Assembly (NCBI GenBank): GCA_016282015.1
Contig: JAEEJS010000004.1
Coordinates: 82,186 to 146,185 of the forward strand
Source of the DNA: Bacteroidales bacterium
GTDB lineage: Bacteria > Bacteroidota > Bacteroidia > Bacteroidales > F082
Length of the DNA stretch: 64,000 nucleotides
Reading direction: 5' to 3'
Shown: positions 30,312 to 40,083 of the stretch, piece after piece
How the letters are laid out: the number at the start of each line of letters is the position of its first letter
Position numbering within the stretch: the first letter of the stretch is position 1
Program-made: the position numbers and the translations under genes
The notes under the pieces: generated by a model
The model's input: only the letters and a program-made list of their open reading frames with translations
Database searches by the model: none
What the model was told of the DNA's origin: nothing

Positions 30312-31340
30312 CTATAGGTTTACATTATTCATAACAACATCGTCAATCCATTGGTTTTCATGACAATAGAGCGAAAGATCCGACTTGATGAACTGCTTCA
30401 CTTCGGCGGCCGACGCGTCGGGATACAGCACATGCACATTGGGACCGGCATCCAGGGTGAAGCAGACCGGAATCTTGGTATCATGACGGAATTTCTGAAC
30501 CAAATTGATAATTTTCACTGTGTTAGGCTCCATCAATCGGTAAGACGGAGTGGAAGTGGCCATCATCTCATGCAGCTGTAGAGCCTCGGCCTCGGCTATA
30601 GCCATGAAGCCGTCCAAATCGCCGGCTTTCAGCACCTTAAGCAGACGTTCGGTGTTTTCCCTTGCCGTGGCATAGCGTTTTTCGGCCAGAGGATGCCCGT
30701 TCATAAGCGAGTGGCCCACTCGTGAAGAAACGCTTTTTTCTTTATTGGAGACTATCATTATGCTGTCGTGATAGGTCTGGAAAACAGGGTTCACCATAGC
30801 TGCCAGAGGCACGGCATATTCATCGGAACTGTTTGGGACGGAAGGCGTCGCTCCCCACAAAGCCATAACCGGGAACACCGAACGCGCGGCGCTGCCCGAG
30901 GCCAGTCGGGAGAGCATGGAGGCTTTTTGCATATCTATGGGCGAAGAGTCAGCGTTCACCGCCTTTTCTATCTGCAGAAGGCATAAAACCAAAGCGCTCA
31001 TAGAGGCTGCGCTGGAGGCTATGCCCGACGAATGCGGGAACGAGTTGCTGCTCTCGACCAACAGATCCAATCCTTTCAGAAAACCAAAATACTGTTGATT
31101 GTCAGTCAAATACTTCTCTATCTTTTCCTGAAACTTCGGCGATTCCTTACCTTCGAACAGAAAACCGATAGTATAATCCTTGCCACCGTTAGGCAGGGCC
31201 TTGATCTGAGTGTCGGTATGACAGCGGCTCAGAGTGAAGCTGACCGAAGGGTTGTTGGGCAGCTGATTGCCGTGTTTGCCCCAGTATTTAACTATGGCAA
31301 TATTAGAAGGTGATGTTGCGGAAACTGAAATCTCTTTCAT
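30312..31340 (-). CDS. mvaD: Diphosphomevalonate decarboxylase
   Basis: SATSPSNIAIVKYWGKHGNQLPNNPSVSFTLS, SSNSFPHSSGIASSAASMSALVL, CFTLDAGPNVHVLYP. Confidence 0.9.
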   Translation of the reverse strand: MKEISVSATSPSNIAIVKYWGKHGNQLPNNPSVSFTLSRCHTDTQIKALPNGGKDYTIGFLFEGKESPKFQEKIEKYLTDNQQYFGFLKGLDLLVESSNSFPHSSGIASSAASMSALVLCLLQIEKAVNADSSPIDMQKASMLSRLASGSAARSVFPVMALWGATPSVPNSSDEYAVPLAAMVNPVFQTYHDSIMIVSNKEKSVSSRVGHSLMNGHPLAEKRYATARENTERLLKVLKAGDLDGFMAIAEAEALQLHEMMATSTPSYRLMEPNTVKIINLVQKFRHDTKIPVCFTLDAGPNVHVLYPDASAAEVKQFIKSDLSLYCHENQWIDDVVMNNVNL

Positions 31341-31448
31341 AGCGACGAAGTTTTTGACTTAATCTTGATGCAAAGATAAGATTTTTTTTGATTTAAAGAA
31401 TAATGATGAAAAAATTACGTTAATTTTGTGACCACAAAAAATTAAACT

Positions 31449-32444
31449 ATGAAAAAATACAGGATATTAGCAATCGCCATTGCCTTGTTGGCAGTATTCA
31501 CAGCATGTTCAGACAAAAAGGCCGAGTATCGCAAAGACCGTTCGGTTGGCGGCACCTCGGAAGTGTTGTTTGTAACCCAGAACGATGAACAGTGGAACGG
31601 CCGGATGGGCGAGGCTGTGCGCGAGTTTTTCGAACAAGAGCAGTACGGACTGCCTCAGCCTGAAACGAATTTCAGAGTGGCACACATCAACGTCAACGCC
31701 TTGAACGACATGTTCCAGAAACACCGCAACCTCATTATAGGCGAGATAGTGCCCGATCTGCCCAACCCTATCATTGAATCGCAGGACGACTGGCAATCAG
31801 CCCCGCAATATGCCATCCGCATCAAGGCCAAAGATGCCGCCACTTGGGTAAGGGTGTTCGAGTCCCAGCGCGATGACATCAAAAAGCATTTCGACAGCAA
31901 CGAGCGCGCCCGCTTCATGGAATTTTTCCGTCCGCAGGCCGACCCCAAGAGCATACAAGCCATCAAAAACGTCTTCGGATGCAGCATGATAGTGCCCGAA
32001 GGTTATTACGTAGCTGTCAACAAGGATCATTTCATGTGGCTCAGACGTGAGGAAGTCGACAAGAGTTTCGGATTGATAGTCTACGAGCTGCCATACAAGA
32101 GCACCGACGACCTCAATGGCGAACGCCTCATCAAGGTGCGCGACTCCGTGACAAAGAAATACATACCGGGCCCTACAGACGGCAGCTTTATGTCGCACGA
32201 CGACTATTTCATCAAGCCTGTTTTCAAGACCATACCAGATTTCCCAGCCGGCTATGCGGTAGAGACCCGTGGCCTCTGGAAGACCGAAGGCGAGTTTATG
32301 GCAGGACCGTTTGTATCGTATACGGTGGTGAATCCGGAGGCGACAAAAATCGTCACCGTTGAAGGTTTTATCTACTATCCGAACAAAGCCAAACGCGACT
32401 TGCTGCGTCAGCTTGAATCAATCTTGTGGAGCTTAAAGTTTTAA
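31449..32444 (+). CDS. DUF4837-like lipoprotein
   Basis: Lipobox [10 protein letters not shown]; overall sequence resembles the DUF4837 family (recalled). Confidence 0.7.
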   Translation: MKKYRILAIAIALLAVFTACSDKKAEYRKDRSVGGTSEVLFVTQNDEQWNGRMGEAVREFFEQEQYGLPQPETNFRVAHINVNALNDMFQKHRNLIIGEIVPDLPNPIIESQDDWQSAPQYAIRIKAKDAATWVRVFESQRDDIKKHFDSNERARFMEFFRPQADPKSIQAIKNVFGCSMIVPEGYYVAVNKDHFMWLRREEVDKSFGLIVYELPYKSTDDLNGERLIKVRDSVTKKYIPGPTDGSFMSHDDYFIKPVFKTIPDFPAGYAVETRGLWKTEGEFMAGPFVSYTVVNPEATKIVTVEGFIYYPNKAKRDLLRQLESILWSLKF

Positions 32445-34286
32445 CTTCTGCCCCACTTTCAGATCGTTTGTTTTCAGATTATTGAGTTTCTTGATGTGAT
32501 CGACGGTGACTCCGTACTTCTTGGCTATTGACCAGAGCGAATCGCCCGACTTCACAGTGTAGACCGTAGTGCCGTTGGCCGGAGTGCTTGCCTTGGCCGA
32601 AGTGTTCAGAGTCTCAGGCGGATACACTTTCAGTCTCTGTCCGACTTTGATGGTGGTGGAGCTCAGGTTGTTCCATTTCTTAAGGTCGGTGACTGTGCAT
32701 TTGTATTTGGCCGCAATCTTGCCGAGAGTCTCGCCCGATTTGACCACGTGAACGGTCTGGGTGGTCGAACGCTCCACGGGAGCCGTATTGCCGGCCTGGG
32801 CCATAGGTGCGCCCGAGTTGTACACTATAAGCTTCTGACCTATGCTGAGATTGTCAGATTTCAAGTTGTTCCACGACTTGAGCTGCTTGACGCTGACGTG
32901 GTATTTCTTGGCTATGATGCTAAGGTTCTCTCCCCTTTTCACAATGTGGACGCTGCGGTCTGAAATCTGTTTCATGCGCTCCTGCAGCTTCTCCTTGTCG
33001 ATGCCGCTCTTAGTCTTGAAGGTGTAGAGTTCCTTCTCGTGCACAATGTATTCATCCACATATTTTTCAGGAATCTGAAGTATGAGAGGCTTCTTTGCAG
33101 TTGCCGGGATTATCTGTGCCTTATACTGAGGGTTGAAGAATTTGAGGTCTTTCATCGGGATGCCGAGCATTTCGTTGAGCTGGTCGTAATGCAGCACATC
33201 GTGCACCATAACTGTGTCTATGCCGTTTTTGATGATACCCGGATCCAACGGACAGATGTTGTGTTCGGCCGGATAATTCATGACATAATTGACAGCTATG
33301 AAGGCCGGCACATAACCGCGTGTCTCGCGAGGCAGATATGGCCAGATAGCCCAGTAATTCTTGATGCCTCCCGCCCTACGGATGGCCTTTTTAACGTTGC
33401 CGGCGCCACTGTTGTAGGCCGCAAGTGCAAGGAACCAGTCGCCAAACTGGTTGTAAAGGTCGCGCAGGTGCTGGCATGCCGCCTCGGTCGATTTCAGAGG
33501 GTCGAAACGGTCGTCAACAAGGGTGGTTACATTGAGTTTATACATCTTACCGGTGGCATACATAAACTGCCACAAACCCTTGGCACCTGCCCATGAACCG
33601 GCGGTAGGGTTGAGAGCCGACTCAACCACTGCCAGATATTTCAGTTCCAAAGGCATGTTGTATTTGTCAAGAGTCTGTTCAAACAGAGGGAAATAGACGT
33701 CTGCCAGACCCAGAATCCTCTCGGTTTTGTCGCGTTTGCTCACTGCATACACATCGATAAACGACTTCACATGCTTGTTGTAGACCAGCTCGATGGTTGT
33801 GTTGCGGTTAAGTTCCTCAATGCGCTGGGCATACACGCTGTCGGGGAAGGTAGGGATATATCCTGGAGGATAGTTACAAGTGTTTTCCAGACTTCCGTCA
33901 AAGTAAGGTATAACCTGCAGAGTGTCAATCATCTCCAACATGTCCGTCGACTCGTCGACTATGCCTTTACCTGAGTTCTCATCATCAAACAGCTGCTGTA
34001 TTTTCACCTGAATGCTGTCTGGAAGGTTGGGGTTTATGGTGTCGAGTTCGTAGTTGTATTCAATAATAGCAGCTTCTTCGGCTTCTTTGTCATCATCGTC
34101 GTCTATGTCATCATCAATGGCAATCTGATCGTCATTATCAATTTTTTCATTGACAACTTCCTTGTTTTCAGCGTTCTTGGCCTTTTCGGCTTTTTCCTTG
34201 CGAAACTCGTTAAACTCATTGATTGTTGCACACGACATCATGATGGCTGACAATATCAGTGCAATGATAAACAACTGCTTTTTCAT
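32433..34286 (-). CDS. MltD-like lytic transglycosylase with three LysM domains
   Basis: SLT motif [21 protein letters not shown]; three C-terminal LysM repeats ([48 protein letters not shown]); lipobox SCA. Confidence 0.9.
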   Translation of the reverse strand: MKKQLFIIALILSAIMMSCATINEFNEFRKEKAEKAKNAENKEVVNEKIDNDDQIAIDDDIDDDDDKEAEEAAIIEYNYELDTINPNLPDSIQVKIQQLFDDENSGKGIVDESTDMLEMIDTLQVIPYFDGSLENTCNYPPGYIPTFPDSVYAQRIEELNRNTTIELVYNKHVKSFIDVYAVSKRDKTERILGLADVYFPLFEQTLDKYNMPLELKYLAVVESALNPTAGSWAGAKGLWQFMYATGKMYKLNVTTLVDDRFDPLKSTEAACQHLRDLYNQFGDWFLALAAYNSGAGNVKKAIRRAGGIKNYWAIWPYLPRETRGYVPAFIAVNYVMNYPAEHNICPLDPGIIKNGIDTVMVHDVLHYDQLNEMLGIPMKDLKFFNPQYKAQIIPATAKKPLILQIPEKYVDEYIVHEKELYTFKTKSGIDKEKLQERMKQISDRSVHIVKRGENLSIIAKKYHVSVKQLKSWNNLKSDNLSIGQKLIVYNSGAPMAQAGNTAPVERSTTQTVHVVKSGETLGKIAAKYKCTVTDLKKWNNLSSTTIKVGQRLKVYPPETLNTSAKASTPANGTTVYTVKSGDSLWSIAKKYGVTVDHIKKLNNLKTNDLKVGQKLKL

Positions 34287-34323
34287 GTTTTTGGATTTTT
34301 CCCGTTACAATATTTTAAAAACG

Positions 34324-34331
34324 CAAATATA
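34324..34331 (-). promoter_or_regulatory. Putative -7 element TATATTTG for the LysM gene
   Basis: caaatata on + strand. Confidence 0.5.
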
Positions 34332-34343
34332 CGAAAAAAGTTG

Positions 34344-34351
34344 TATCTTTG
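34344..34351 (+). promoter_or_regulatory. Putative -7 element TATCTTTG for the PPAD-like gene
   Basis: TAnnTTTG 40 nt upstream of ATG 34391. Confidence 0.5.
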
Positions 34352-34390
34352 CGGGCTAATTTTAAATAAGGTATTAATTATTTACACAAT

Positions 34391-36694
34391 ATGAAAAAGT
34401 TAATTTTTACTCTTGTTGCTTTTGCATTATGCTTTAGTGTGAAAGTCAGTGCTCAGGAACAGAAAACTCCTGATTGGAAGAGATGGCACTATCTCTCTGA
34501 AGAAGAAATGAATACGCCTGTAAGGGCTGAGAATTTCGTTGAAACCGACCCTCCGACAGGCACACCTCGTTTTGTGGCCGAGTTTGAGCCCATGCAGGGC
34601 GTAATGATACGCTACCCTCTCGGAATTCCTACAAGTTTAGTCGCACAGTTGGCCGACAACTGCCATGTCTACTGCATAGTATCATCATCATACCAGAGCA
34701 GTGCACAAAGCTCATTCCAAAGTGCAGGTGTCAACATGAACAACGTGACATTTGTGAATGCCGCATCAGATTCTTACTGGGTTCGTGACTACGGTCCGTG
34801 GTATATTTTCGAGGACCGCAACCCTGCCATAGTAGACAACATCTACAACCGTCCGCGTCCTAACGACGACAATATGTCTGGCGTGTTCGCCAACTTTTGG
34901 CAAATCCCGATGTACGGCATGAACCTCGAGCACACTGGCGGCAACATGATGGAAGACGGCCGCGGCCATGGCGTCAGCGACAACCTCGTTTTCCAGGAGA
35001 ACGGCTACAACGAGACCAACGTCCGCACCAAGATGCGCGACTATCTCGGCATCGATCCGTATCATGTAACCATCGACCCGCAGGGCGACTATATCGCACA
35101 CGTCGACTGCTGGGGCAAGTACCTCGCTCCTGACAAGATTTTGATTGCACAACTGCCTTCAACCAACTCACATTACGCCGATTATGAACAGGTTGCCGAG
35201 TATTTCGCCAACACCAACTGCTGCTGGGGTTATCCTTACCGTGTTTATCGCGTTCAGGAACCAGGTGGTTATACCATTGCCCCATACACTAACAGCTTGA
35301 TTCTCAACAAGTCTGTCTATGTACCTATGGGTGACAACGCCACTTACAACGAACAGGCTTTGCAGGTTTACCAAGAAGCTATGCCAGGTTATGAAATCGT
35401 GGGCGTTACAAACAACGACTATTACATTTCTTGGGAAAATACCGACGCATTGCACTGCCGCACCCGTGGCGTTATGGACTTCGGCATGCTCTTCGTTGAC
35501 CACCGCGATGTGTATCACGGCGAAGAGGAATGGCAAGCCGAATATCCTGTAACCAGCAAGTTTATCGCCTACAGCGGCATGGATTTAAAACAGGACTCAT
35601 TATTGGTTTACTATAGCATCGACGGCGGCGCTTATCAAGTGGCGCACATGACAGCCACCGGCGAGCCCGACGAATACGTGGGCTATATCACCGGCTATCA
35701 AGGCGGTTCGGAGATTGATTATTATGTTTTCGGCGCCGATGAATCGGGTCACAGATACACACAGCCGGTGTTTGCCGAGTTGGAGCCGCACCATTTCACC
35801 GTCGGACCTCACAGCCCGTCAGGCGAGCTGGTGATTACGCCAACAACTTTGTGGTTTGAACAAATGGGTGAATCAAAAGAATTCGACATCATAAATGAAA
35901 CCACCAATGACATCGTTATCAATTCCATTGAGTCTAACGACAGCTACTTGGTGATAACTCCATCAGTATTCCCTGAAACCTTACCTGCAGGCGGCACAAT
36001 GCATGTTGTGGTTGATTTCCTTGTTCCTCCTACAAAAGATTACATCGAGAGAACCATCACAATTAGCACTTCTGTCGGCATTAGAACTGTAACAGCAATG
36101 CTTAACAGCAACTTGGAAGACTGGGGATTATGGATACCAGGCGCACCTAGCGTTGAGTTGACAGCCAACCAGCCTCAAGCAACTCCATACGTTGTCAATG
36201 GCAATTATGGTTCTCAGACACCAATAACAATTATCAATGTTTTTGAAAGTTTAACTGTAAATAATCCTGATGGTTATCTAGAGATAGAATATCCTGAATT
36301 GCCTTATACTTTAGAGGCTGGCCAAAACTTCGAGTTTACCGTTAGGGTTAAGCCAAACCTTAGCAGAGGCATTTATGAGTTTGTTCACACAGCAGTATGC
36401 ATTGCAACTGAAGACGGTGGTATTGCTCTTGATGTGTTTATCGAAGAAGCCTTGCTTGGTATCGACGAGATTTCGGCTGAGACCAAGGTGTATCCTAACC
36501 CGATGAACAACGTTTTGTACATTGAAGGCAATGACATTAAGGATGTTACTATCTTCAATGCTGTCGGTCAGCAGGTGATGTTTGTGGAGAACGCCAACGA
36601 AATCAACGTTGCAGATTTGAACGAAGGCTTGTACTTCGTGAGAATCAACGACAAGAAGGGCAATAGCGTTGTCAAGAAGATAGTTAAGAAATAA
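34391..36694 (+). CDS. Secreted peptidylarginine deiminase (PPAD-like, PAD_porph family) with T9SS C-terminal sorting domain
   Basis: DSYWVRDYGPW, NRPRPNDD, HTGGNMMEDG, HVDCWGKYLAPDKILI, PYTNSLILN, TDALHCRTRG; C-term VYPNPMNNVLYIEG...GLYFVRINDKKGNSVVKKIVKK. Confidence 0.88.
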   Translation: MKKLIFTLVAFALCFSVKVSAQEQKTPDWKRWHYLSEEEMNTPVRAENFVETDPPTGTPRFVAEFEPMQGVMIRYPLGIPTSLVAQLADNCHVYCIVSSSYQSSAQSSFQSAGVNMNNVTFVNAASDSYWVRDYGPWYIFEDRNPAIVDNIYNRPRPNDDNMSGVFANFWQIPMYGMNLEHTGGNMMEDGRGHGVSDNLVFQENGYNETNVRTKMRDYLGIDPYHVTIDPQGDYIAHVDCWGKYLAPDKILIAQLPSTNSHYADYEQVAEYFANTNCCWGYPYRVYRVQEPGGYTIAPYTNSLILNKSVYVPMGDNATYNEQALQVYQEAMPGYEIVGVTNNDYYISWENTDALHCRTRGVMDFGMLFVDHRDVYHGEEEWQAEYPVTSKFIAYSGMDLKQDSLLVYYSIDGGAYQVAHMTATGEPDEYVGYITGYQGGSEIDYYVFGADESGHRYTQPVFAELEPHHFTVGPHSPSGELVITPTTLWFEQMGESKEFDIINETTNDIVINSIESNDSYLVITPSVFPETLPAGGTMHVVVDFLVPPTKDYIERTITISTSVGIRTVTAMLNSNLEDWGLWIPGAPSVELTANQPQATPYVVNGNYGSQTPITIINVFESLTVNNPDGYLEIEYPELPYTLEAGQNFEFTVRVKPNLSRGIYEFVHTAVCIATEDGGIALDVFIEEALLGIDEISAETKVYPNPMNNVLYIEGNDIKDVTIFNAVGQQVMFVENANEINVADLNEGLYFVRINDKKGNSVVKKIVKK

Positions 36695-36705
36695 TTTTAA
36701 AAACG

Positions 36706-36740
36706 TGTAGAGGCGTGCCTTGGCGCGTCTCTACATTTTT
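36706..36740 (+). terminator. REP-like hairpin followed by T-run
   Basis: TGTAGAGGCGTGCC / GGCGCGTCTCTACA inverted repeat (G-U tolerant) then TTTTT, downstream of the PPAD-like gene. Confidence 0.7.
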
Positions 36741-36782
36741 TAAAAATTTTTTACAAATTGTTGCGTGTATTAAAAAAAGTTG

Positions 36783-36790
36783 TACTTTTG
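36783..36790 (+). promoter_or_regulatory. Putative -7 element TACTTTTG upstream of tRNA-Glu
   Basis: TAnnTTTG 13 nt before the tRNA 5' end. Confidence 0.5.
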
Positions 36791-36803
36791 CAGCGCAATT
36801 GAG

Positions 36804-36875
36804 GTCGGGTTCTACTAACGGTTAGGTAACGACACTCTCACTGTCGAAATAAGGGTTCGATTCCCTTACCCGATA
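36804..36875 (+). tRNA. tRNA-Glu (anticodon CTC)
   Basis: Hand-folded cloverleaf: acceptor GTCGGGT/ACCCGAT, anticodon arm CGACA-CTCTCAC-TGTCG, T arm AAGGG-TTCGATT-CCCTT. Confidence 0.9.
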
Positions 36876-36878
36876 CTG

Positions 36879-36908
36879 AAAAAAGCACCGAAAATTCGGT
36901 GCTTTTTT
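36879..36908 (+). terminator. Intrinsic terminator after tRNA-Glu
   Basis: Perfect palindrome AAAAAAGCACCGAA-AA-TTCGGTGCTTTTTT. Confidence 0.85.
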
Positions 36909-36914
36909 AGTTTT

Positions 36915-36992
36915 TAGTCTTTAGTCATTAGTCTTTAGTTGTTTAAGATGTTGATTAAAGACTAACGACTAAGAACTAAAGTCTAAAGACTA
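36915..36992. repeat. Inverted array of ~7-nt TAGTCTT-like units
   Basis: Left arm TAGTCTT-TAGTCAT-TAGTCTT-TAGTTGT; reverse complement of right arm TAGTCTT-TAGACTT-TAGTTCT-TAGTCGT-TAGTCTT. Confidence 0.85.
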
Positions 36993-37633
36993 TTAATCTC
37001 CGGATTGTTCCGTTTTTCATCCCCAATGCGAGTGGTCGGACCGTGACCGCAATAGACCAAGGTGTCGTCCGGGAGTTTGTAGAGCACGTTGAGCAGGCTC
37101 TGCTCAAGCTGGCTGTAGTTGCCTCCGAGCAAATCCCAGCGTCCCACTCCCCTGCGGAACAAAGTGTCGCCGCTGAAAACCATACCGTCGGCCTCGTCGT
37201 AAAAACAGATATGACCGGGGGCGTGACCGGGGGTGAATAGCACCTTCAACTTGTCCTGGCCAATGCTGACAGTGTCGCCTTCGTTAAGGTCGATGCTGGG
37301 CAGCTGACAGTTGTCCTGAGTGAAATTGATGCCAAAAGCCGTGGCATAAGCCCACACCTTGTCGTAATACGACTTCTCAATGGGATGTGCCCCCAATTCA
37401 ACCTTATACCTGTCGGCAAGCAACTTGTTGCCCATCACATGGTCTATGTGAGAATGGGTGTTGAGAAGCATTATGGGCTTCAAACCGCTTCTGTCTATGT
37501 AACTCAGCAGCTGCTCGTCCTCAAACTTAACGTAATTGCCTGCGTCAATTATGACACACTCCTTGTTTTCGTTGTAAACTATATATGTGTTTACCTGTAT
37601 CGGATTGAATATGAATGTCTTGACTGATAACAT
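36983..37633 (-). CDS. MBL-fold metallo-hydrolase (glyoxalase II-like)
   Basis: MLLNTHSHIDHVMGNKLL (HxHxDH), VLFTPGHAPGHICFY, VFSGDTLFRRGVGRWD; start at MLSVKTF. Confidence 0.9.
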   Translation of the reverse strand: MLSVKTFIFNPIQVNTYIVYNENKECVIIDAGNYVKFEDEQLLSYIDRSGLKPIMLLNTHSHIDHVMGNKLLADRYKVELGAHPIEKSYYDKVWAYATAFGINFTQDNCQLPSIDLNEGDTVSIGQDKLKVLFTPGHAPGHICFYDEADGMVFSGDTLFRRGVGRWDLLGGNYSQLEQSLLNVLYKLPDDTLVYCGHGPTTRIGDEKRNNPEINSL

Positions 37634-37646
37634 AACTGTATGGCGT

Positions 37647-38633
37647 TTATTCTTTGCGCAGTTTTGCAACCACTTGGTCGGTGTCTATGTTCATCATGCA
37701 TTTGAAATGTCCCTTGGGGCATTTTTTGTAGCCCAGTTTAGAGCAAGGACGGCACTTCAGGCCTTTCACCTCCATAATGTTCAAAGGCAAGGTGCTGTTT
37801 TTCGGATAGTACTGGTACATGCCGAACTCTGGCACTGTGTTGCCCCAAACCGAAACCATTGGTTTGTTGAAAGCCGCAGCTATGTGCATCATGCCGGTGT
37901 CGCTGGTAAGAACTCCCTTCGACATCTTTATGATGGAGGCCGACTGCTCCAGGTTGAGCATTCCCACCGGATTGCCTATGTTCTGACCTATGGCGTCGGC
38001 TATGATTTTGGCCCGCTGCATATCTTCAGAACCGCCAAGCAGAATCACAGGCTCGTCGAGTTTCTCTATAATCTCTATGGTCTTTTCCACCGGTATGGCT
38101 TTGGTATTGTAGCTGCCGCCCACCACCACGGCGTAGAAGCCGTCACGGAACTCTTCCGGAAGGTCGGGCTCCTGCATCAGGTTCTGCTCCGAGATGTAGA
38201 ACTCCAGGCCGCGGCCGTCGTTGAACACACCCAGAGGTTCCACCGCCTCGAAATACCTGTCCACTATGTGAACATCCGGCAATTTGTTGATTTTAAAAGT
38301 GGTGAGAAGCATCTTCTTGAAGTCCAGCTTATGGAAGGAATGATGCTCGCAGCCCAATGCCCAGCAAACCCTTCTGGAAAGGTTGTTTTTCTGCAAATCG
38401 GCAACGTAATCGTATTCCTCCTGCTTCAATTCCTTTATGACCTCACGTATGGAACCACGGTATTCGAAGGTTTTGTCGATGTAGGGGTTGTTATACGAAA
38501 TGCTTGAAAACTTTTCTTTGGTGAGCATGTGAAGTTCCACGTCGTCGTCCATCTGACGCTTGATGCAGCGGATGACTGGAGTGGTAAGCACTATGTCACC
38601 TATCGAACTGAAACGTATTAATAAGATCTTCAT
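37647..38633 (-). CDS. Glycosyltransferase family 9 (heptosyltransferase-like)
   Basis: MKILLIRFSSIGDIVLTTPVIRCIKRQ; GVLTSDTGMMHIAAAFNKPMVSVWG. Confidence 0.9.
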   Translation of the reverse strand: MKILLIRFSSIGDIVLTTPVIRCIKRQMDDDVELHMLTKEKFSSISYNNPYIDKTFEYRGSIREVIKELKQEEYDYVADLQKNNLSRRVCWALGCEHHSFHKLDFKKMLLTTFKINKLPDVHIVDRYFEAVEPLGVFNDGRGLEFYISEQNLMQEPDLPEEFRDGFYAVVVGGSYNTKAIPVEKTIEIIEKLDEPVILLGGSEDMQRAKIIADAIGQNIGNPVGMLNLEQSASIIKMSKGVLTSDTGMMHIAAAFNKPMVSVWGNTVPEFGMYQYYPKNSTLPLNIMEVKGLKCRPCSKLGYKKCPKGHFKCMMNIDTDQVVAKLRKE

Positions 38634-38637
38634 TTTA

Positions 38638-40083
38638 TTATTCTGTGACAGTCGTCATTTTATAACGGTTGATATCTTTATACTCAATATCCTTGTGATC
38701 CTTCAGATACAGGAACTCTGCGTCGTTGGAACACATATTGAGCACTTCCAGTTTCAGGCAGTTGTCCTTGGCCCAAGGAGCCATATAACTGTTCAAAGCC
38801 ACCTTGTAAATCTTGTCACGGTCTATGCGCTGGCCGTTGCTCAGATAGGCCTCAGCCGAGATGAAACCCGACTGTCCGTCATCGGAATGGGCGTATTCTA
38901 TGGTGTAGGTGATACCTGAGACATGAGTGCAACCCTGGTCGTTATTGGATGCCAGCACCAGGTAGTCCTCCACCTGACGGCCTGTCATCTCACACATTAC
39001 CAAAGAGTTGTTGAAGGGGTCGAGGTTGTAGATATCGGCTCTGGTGATGTCGCCTCCGTGCAGGCTGTCGAAGCGCACGCCTCCGGGGTTTTGCATGGCT
39101 ATATCGGCCTTGGTGAGATAACGCACTGCGTCGGCCATGTAAGCGCCCAATGCCTTCTTGTCGGCAAACGGAACCTTGGCATGACCCACCACAACGTTGA
39201 ATTCAGGCTCGGAATAATAGCCGTCGACCAGCTGCTGTATTCTGTCATTCACTTTGTTGACTTTGCCCAAATCAATGACTGTGGCTTCTTTGCCAACCAC
39301 TTTTCCGTCTTTTATCTTGAGCTTGGTCACTGTAGCCTTCTTCAGATAATACTTCGACTGGGTGTAGAGCACCCCGTCGTCCAACAGTTTGGTGTACAGG
39401 TCGTGGGAGTGGCCGCCTATAATCATGTCGAACTGAGGGTACTGCGCGGCAAACTTCAACTCTTCGGTCAAACCGCAGTGTGACAGCAGTATGAACACAT
39501 CGCATTCATTGCGCAGATTCAGGTTTTTGACTATCATATCCTCAGCCGTGACAAAATCCACATTCTGCATATTGTCCTCATGAGCGCTGGGCTTGCCGTC
39601 ATTGGAGGTCTCTATCACACCCAAAAACATGATGTTCAAGTCCTTGCCTCCCACCTTCCTTTGGATAGTGACATAATCGGGGATTTGGATGTCGGGATAG
39701 CCTGTAAAGAATGCGTTGGAGCAAATCAGAGGGAATTTGGCGTTTTTCAGCACAAATCTGATTCCGTCTATGCCGCCGTCAAACTCGTGGTTGCCTAAGG
39801 CCGACACCTCAAAGCCCATCTCGTTCATCAGGTTGACCATAGGATAGTTGGGGCCGCCTGGGTACTTGTCGTTGTAGACATTTCCAGTGCGGTTGTCGCC
39901 TGCGCTCACCACCAGCAAATCAGGGTAAATGCTACGCAAACTGTCGGCAATATAAGCCAGTTTCGGCATCAGTTCTATGTGGGAATGCATGTCGTTGACC
40001 GAGAGAATCACCACTTCATCCTGTTTGGACGAGCATGAAACCAGCAATAAGCTGATTATCAAGATATTAATAAGTCTTTTCAT
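38638..40083 (-). CDS. Bifunctional metallophosphatase/5'-nucleotidase lipoprotein
   Basis: LLLVSCSSKQDEVVILSVNDMHSHIE, SALGNHEFDGGIDGI, IIGGHSHDLYTK, C-terminal 5'-nucleotidase domain (MQNPGGVRFDS...). Confidence 0.88.
   Translation of the reverse strand: MKRLINILIISLLLVSCSSKQDEVVILSVNDMHSHIELMPKLAYIADSLRSIYPDLLVVSAGDNRTGNVYNDKYPGGPNYPMVNLMNEMGFEVSALGNHEFDGGIDGIRFVLKNAKFPLICSNAFFTGYPDIQIPDYVTIQRKVGGKDLNIMFLGVIETSNDGKPSAHEDNMQNVDFVTAEDMIVKNLNLRNECDVFILLSHCGLTEELKFAAQYPQFDMIIGGHSHDLYTKLLDDGVLYTQSKYYLKKATVTKLKIKDGKVVGKEATVIDLGKVNKVNDRIQQLVDGYYSEPEFNVVVGHAKVPFADKKALGAYMADAVRYLTKADIAMQNPGGVRFDSLHGGDITRADIYNLDPFNNSLVMCEMTGRQVEDYLVLASNNDQGCTHVSGITYTIEYAHSDDGQSGFISAEAYLSNGQRIDRDKIYKVALNSYMAPWAKDNCLKLEVLNMCSNDAEFLYLKDHKDIEYKDINRYKMTTVTE

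Noticed and set aside
37587-38507. 306-aa + strand ORF opposite the GT9 gene
   Set aside because: Shadow ORF without signal or family motifs; the GT9 frame is clearly coding.
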